Shown here: positions 31,398 to 33,572 of the stretch, one piece after another | Layout: every line of letters starts with the position of its first letter | Position numbering within the stretch: position 1 is the stretch's first letter | Position numbers and translations under genes: made by a program | Assembly (NCBI GenBank): GCA_013178155.1 | Contig: JABLXH010000050.1 | Coordinates: forward strand, 1 to 33,572 | Length of the DNA: 33,572 nt | Source of the DNA: Armatimonadota bacterium | GTDB taxonomy: Bacteria; Armatimonadota; Zipacnadia; Zipacnadales; UBA11051 | Direction: 5' to 3' | Notes under the pieces: generated by a model | Told to the model about the DNA's origin: nothing | Database searches by the model: none | What the model saw: the letters and a program-made list of their open reading frames with translations, nothing else

Positions 31398-31445
31398 GCC
31401 CACTTCCGCCCTCAGTCAGGGCGAAGCGGGCTGCGTTTGTTTCTT
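31398..31445 (+). terminator. Terminator-like hairpin between csp copy 2 and hpf
   Basis: An imperfect stem of about 13 base pairs: GCCC, CTT and CGCCCT (31398-31412) pair with AGGGCG, AAG and GGGC (31418-31431), with one mismatch and one bulge around a five-base loop. It is followed by TGCGTTTGTTTCTT (31432-31445). This is the most terminator-like element in the window, yet it ends 15 bases before the hpf start and just before its ribosome-binding site. A -10-like TATCAT at 31381-31386 without a clear -35 could instead start an hpf transcript with this hairpin in its leader. Confidence 0.6.
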
Positions 31446-31460
31446 GGGAGGTTGTTGGGA

Positions 31461-32042
31461 ATGCGCATAGATTTTCAGGCCCGAAACCATGACTTGCCGG
31501 AACGGTTCGTTGACCATGCGACCCCTCGCCTGCAAGACCTGCCCCATTTCCATGAGCGGATCAGCGACACGCGCGTGTTGCTGACCGGAAAACGCGGCCT
31601 GCACGATGTGGAGATCACCTGCGACATCGGCGGCCACGTCCTTCGCGCCATCGAACGTGACAGCGACCCGCTGAACGCCTTCGACCAGGCCCTGGAGAAA
31701 CTCCAGCGCCAAATCACGCGCTATAAGGACCGGCTGGTAGACCGCCGTAAGCGTAGTGGACTGCACCGCGGCGTTGATGTGCCTGTGGCTCAGCCGGAGC
31801 CAGAGACCGAGGAAGTGGAGCCGCCGGCCGTGCCGGTGGATTTTGAGATCGTTCGCGTCAAGAGCCACACCCTCAAGCCGATGACCCCTGAGGAAGCTGT
31901 GCTGCAGATGGAGATGCTTGGGCACGACTTTTTCGTGTTCTTCGATGGCTCCGCCGACCGCGTGGGTGTGGTGTACCGTCGGCGTGACGGCGGCTATGGC
32001 CTGATCGAGCCCGAGGTTGCAGACGAGGAGGATGAGGACTAG
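31461..32042 (+). CDS. hpf: Ribosome hibernation promoting factor, long form
   Basis: 193 residues. The N-terminal S30AE/YfiA domain (about 1-105; MRIDFQARNHDLPERFVDHA) binds the small ribosomal subunit. A linker rich in Pro/Glu follows (about 110-130). The C-terminal dimerisation domain (about 131-185; EIVRVKSHTLKPMTPEEAVLQMEMLGHDFFVFF) is typical of long HPF, which forms 100S ribosome dimers in resting cells. The start is the ATG with GGGAGG nine bases upstream; eight extra open codons upstream contain that site. Expression is probably governed by the hairpin directly upstream. Confidence 0.95.
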   Translation: MRIDFQARNHDLPERFVDHATPRLQDLPHFHERISDTRVLLTGKRGLHDVEITCDIGGHVLRAIERDSDPLNAFDQALEKLQRQITRYKDRLVDRRKRSGLHRGVDVPVAQPEPETEEVEPPAVPVDFEIVRVKSHTLKPMTPEEAVLQMEMLGHDFFVFFDGSADRVGVVYRRRDGGYGLIEPEVADEEDED

Positions 32043-32076
32043 TCAGGGCTTATAGCCAGACCCCTACGACGGTCGG

Positions 32077-32098
32077 GGCCGCAGCTTGCGCTGCGGCC
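32077..32098. terminator. 9-bp hairpin between convergent hpf and larC
   Basis: GGCCGCAGC (32077-32085) and GCTGCGGCC (32090-32098) pair perfectly around TTGC, a stable tetraloop hairpin. It lies 35 bases after hpf and 65 bases after larC on the other strand, so it may serve both. No T-tract follows on either side, as at the hairpin at 14263. Confidence 0.55.
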
Positions 32099-32162
32099 TA
32101 TGGATTCCCCCTGGCGTTGGCAGCGCGACCACCCCGACGGTTGGCCTGAGTGCCCGGGACTG

Positions 32163-33449
32163 CTATGAGTCAGCGCGAGACCAGTAGGCGGCCAGGGCCA
32201 GTTGGTGGACCCGCATCACTGGCACACCGTGCGCCTCGGCCGCCTGCAGGCAGTCCGCGTACTCGGGGGCCACGGTCGTAACCTCGTCCCCCAGCCTCCC
32301 CACCTTGACCCTGATGTCGCCATAGGCCGTGGCGACGGTGACATGCTGGCGCTGCAGGCATTGCCGCTGGAGAAGCTGCCGGCGCACCCCGAAACTGCTC
32401 GTCTCACGCAACAACACCCGCGCCACGGCGTCCGCCTCTTCGGGCGGCACCAGCGCCGAGATGGTGAAGGCCGGGCGGTTCTTCTTCATCTGGATCGGGG
32501 TGGCCCAGACATCCACAGCCCCGGCGGCGAAGGCGCGATCCATGGCCGCAGCGTAGTGCTCAGGGCTCATGTCGTCCAGGTTCGCCTCCAGCAGCACGAT
32601 CGTCTCCGTCGGTACCTCGCCACCAGCGCTCGCGGGTTCACCGACGAACAGGCGCAGCAGGTTGGGGACAGGGAAATCCCTCTGCCCCGCTCCCCAGCCG
32701 GTCCGCAGTACCTTCATGGATGGATAGCGTCCGACCTGGGCCAGCGTAACGGCCATCGCGGCGCCGGTGGGCGTGACCGTCTCGCCCTCGATGTCCAGTC
32801 CGTAAGTGGCGACTCCCTCGAGAAGTCTCGCCACTGCGGGGGCGGGGACCGGCAGGCGTCCGTGGGCGGTGTCTACGTAGCCGTGAGTGACGGGCAGTGG
32901 CGAGCAGTACAGCCGTTCTATGCCCAGCAGCTCCAGGCCCAAGACCCCGCCAACGACATCTATGACCGTGTCAAGGCCTCCCAGTTCATGGAAATGCACC
33001 TCAGAACGTGGCACACCGTGGCATTGGGCTTCAGCCATGGCGATGCGCTCTACAACGGCAACGGATTTCTCGGTGACGCTTCGGCTTAGCTGGCCCCGCC
33101 GGATGACCTCAATCACCTCGTCTGCGCTTCGGCCGTGGGTGTGGGAGGTCGCCATGGTGAGGTGTTCCTCACCGTGGTCGTGGTGGTGTCCGTGAACATG
33201 GTCATGGCCGTGCCCATTGTTATCGTCACTGTAGCATGGCGGGTGGATCTCCTCGCCGGCGACGACCTGGACCTGCACGCCCCGTAGACCGGACTTGCGC
33301 ACCTCCATGACGCGCAGGTCCCAATCAGGGATGGGCAAGCCGCGCAGCCCTGCTCGCATGTCGGCGGGGTCAACCCCGGCATCCACGAGGGCCCCCAACA
33401 ACAGGTCACCGCTAATGCCACAGAATACGTCCAGGAAGGCTATTGCCAC
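32163..33449 (-). CDS. larC: Nickel pincer cofactor cyclometallase LarC, single reading frame
   Basis: Inserts nickel into the pincer nucleotide cofactor of lactate racemase and related enzymes, using CTP. About 428 residues from the chosen start. Seen: LDVFCGISGDLLLGALVDAG at the N-terminus, a His-rich metal loop (about 69-105, HGHDHVHGHHHDHGEEH), VHFHELGGLDTVIDVVG, VTPTGAAMA, and LEANLDDMSPEHYAAAMDRA. The first and second halves (LarC1 and LarC2) are in one frame, while in Lactiplantibacillus plantarum a programmed frameshift joins them. The frame is open to the window edge, but GTG 33447-33449 has AAGGTGA five bases upstream and gives the family N-terminus. No larA, larB or larE is in the window. 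Confidence 0.92.
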   Translation of the reverse strand: MAIAFLDVFCGISGDLLLGALVDAGVDPADMRAGLRGLPIPDWDLRVMEVRKSGLRGVQVQVVAGEEIHPPCYSDDNNGHGHDHVHGHHHDHGEEHLTMATSHTHGRSADEVIEVIRRGQLSRSVTEKSVAVVERIAMAEAQCHGVPRSEVHFHELGGLDTVIDVVGGVLGLELLGIERLYCSPLPVTHGYVDTAHGRLPVPAPAVARLLEGVATYGLDIEGETVTPTGAAMAVTLAQVGRYPSMKVLRTGWGAGQRDFPVPNLLRLFVGEPASAGGEVPTETIVLLEANLDDMSPEHYAAAMDRAFAAGAVDVWATPIQMKKNRPAFTISALVPPEEADAVARVLLRETSSFGVRRQLLQRQCLQRQHVTVATAYGDIRVKVGRLGDEVTTVAPEYADCLQAAEAHGVPVMRVHQLALAAYWSRADS

Positions 33450-33572
33450 TGCTGTCACCTTGTGCCTATTATGGTGTGAAGCGCGTACCGGGCATTTCGT
33501 CAGTCCGAACGTCTCAACCTGTTCGCGGGAGACCGAAGCCTTGTTCAAGCCAGCCGACCTGGAGGACAGCAT

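Noticed and set aside
33450-33572. Promoter of larC
   Set aside because: A CATAAT box (near 33471) looks like a -10, but no acceptable -35 lies 16-18 bases upstream, so no promoter was listed.
1-33572. CRISPR arrays, tRNA/rRNA genes, transposases, phage or defence genes
   Set aside because: Looked for on both strands; no regular repeat-spacer series, cloverleaf, transposase or phage-type protein was found.

Overview
The window is a GC-rich, gene-dense piece of a bacterial chromosome. No rRNA, tRNA, CRISPR array, phage gene or transposase was seen, and no gene-free stretch exceeds 300 bases. The host looks like a diderm (outer-membrane) bacterium: it carries lpxC, a LapA-like inner-membrane protein and a lipoprotein with a clear lipobox. 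The gene mix (uroporphyrinogen-decarboxylase-like protein, xylose-isomerase-like TIM barrel, ferredoxin-fused EtfA, long-form HPF, LarC) suggests a poorly cultured, at least partly anaerobic lineage of the Armatimonadota/Planctomycetota kind. That placement is a weak inference, not read from a marker gene.

Bases 1-9752 (minus strand) hold a fatty-acid synthesis (FAS II) operon read right to left: yceD (DUF177)-rpmF-plsX-fabH-[acyl-CoA dehydrogenase-etfB-ferredoxin/etfA]-fabD-fabG-acpP-fabF (fabF is cut by the window edge). The yceD-rpmF-plsX-fabH ... fabD-fabG-acpP-fabF order is the classical one. The unusual part is a complete acd-etfB-etfA block, of the kind found in butyryl-CoA dehydrogenase operons, sitting between fabH and fabD. 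No enoyl-ACP reductase (FabI/K/L/V) or FabZ is visible. This is the best candidate for an undescribed system here: a flavin/ferredoxin-linked acyl-ACP redox step built into FAS II. A good sigma-70-type promoter starts the operon directly after the lpxC stop codon.

Bases 9754-13160 (minus) carry a GAF-domain histidine kinase, an iron-dependent alcohol dehydrogenase and lpxC, closely spaced and probably co-transcribed. Bases 13315-14237 (plus) hold a cold-shock gene with a structured 5' leader and a YjbQ-family gene. Bases 14314-21764 (minus) hold a sugar-phosphate-isomerase-like TIM barrel, a TPR/membrane protein, a GNAT acetyltransferase, a DUF1232 protein, a lipoprotein, a UroD-like protein and an overlapping trio (membrane protein, RNase HI, DUF58).

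Bases 21838-24000 contain a small membrane ORF, a sugar-nucleotidyltransferase (minus) and a divergent comB-like phosphatase (plus). Bases 23927-29506 (minus) run from a perfect-consensus promoter through a LapA-like protein, a two-TM protein, threonine aldolase, a YprB-type exonuclease and two tandem paralogous MFS transporters. Bases 29626-32042 (plus) hold a secreted beta-propeller protein, a second cold-shock gene and hpf, with a terminator-like hairpin between the last two. Bases 32163-33449 (minus) encode LarC as one unbroken reading frame.

Five promoters read by eye (TTGACA/TTGACG/TAGACA, 17-18 bp spacer, TANNNT) agree with an ordinary housekeeping sigma factor. All calls come from reading the sequence; no searches or folding programs were run.
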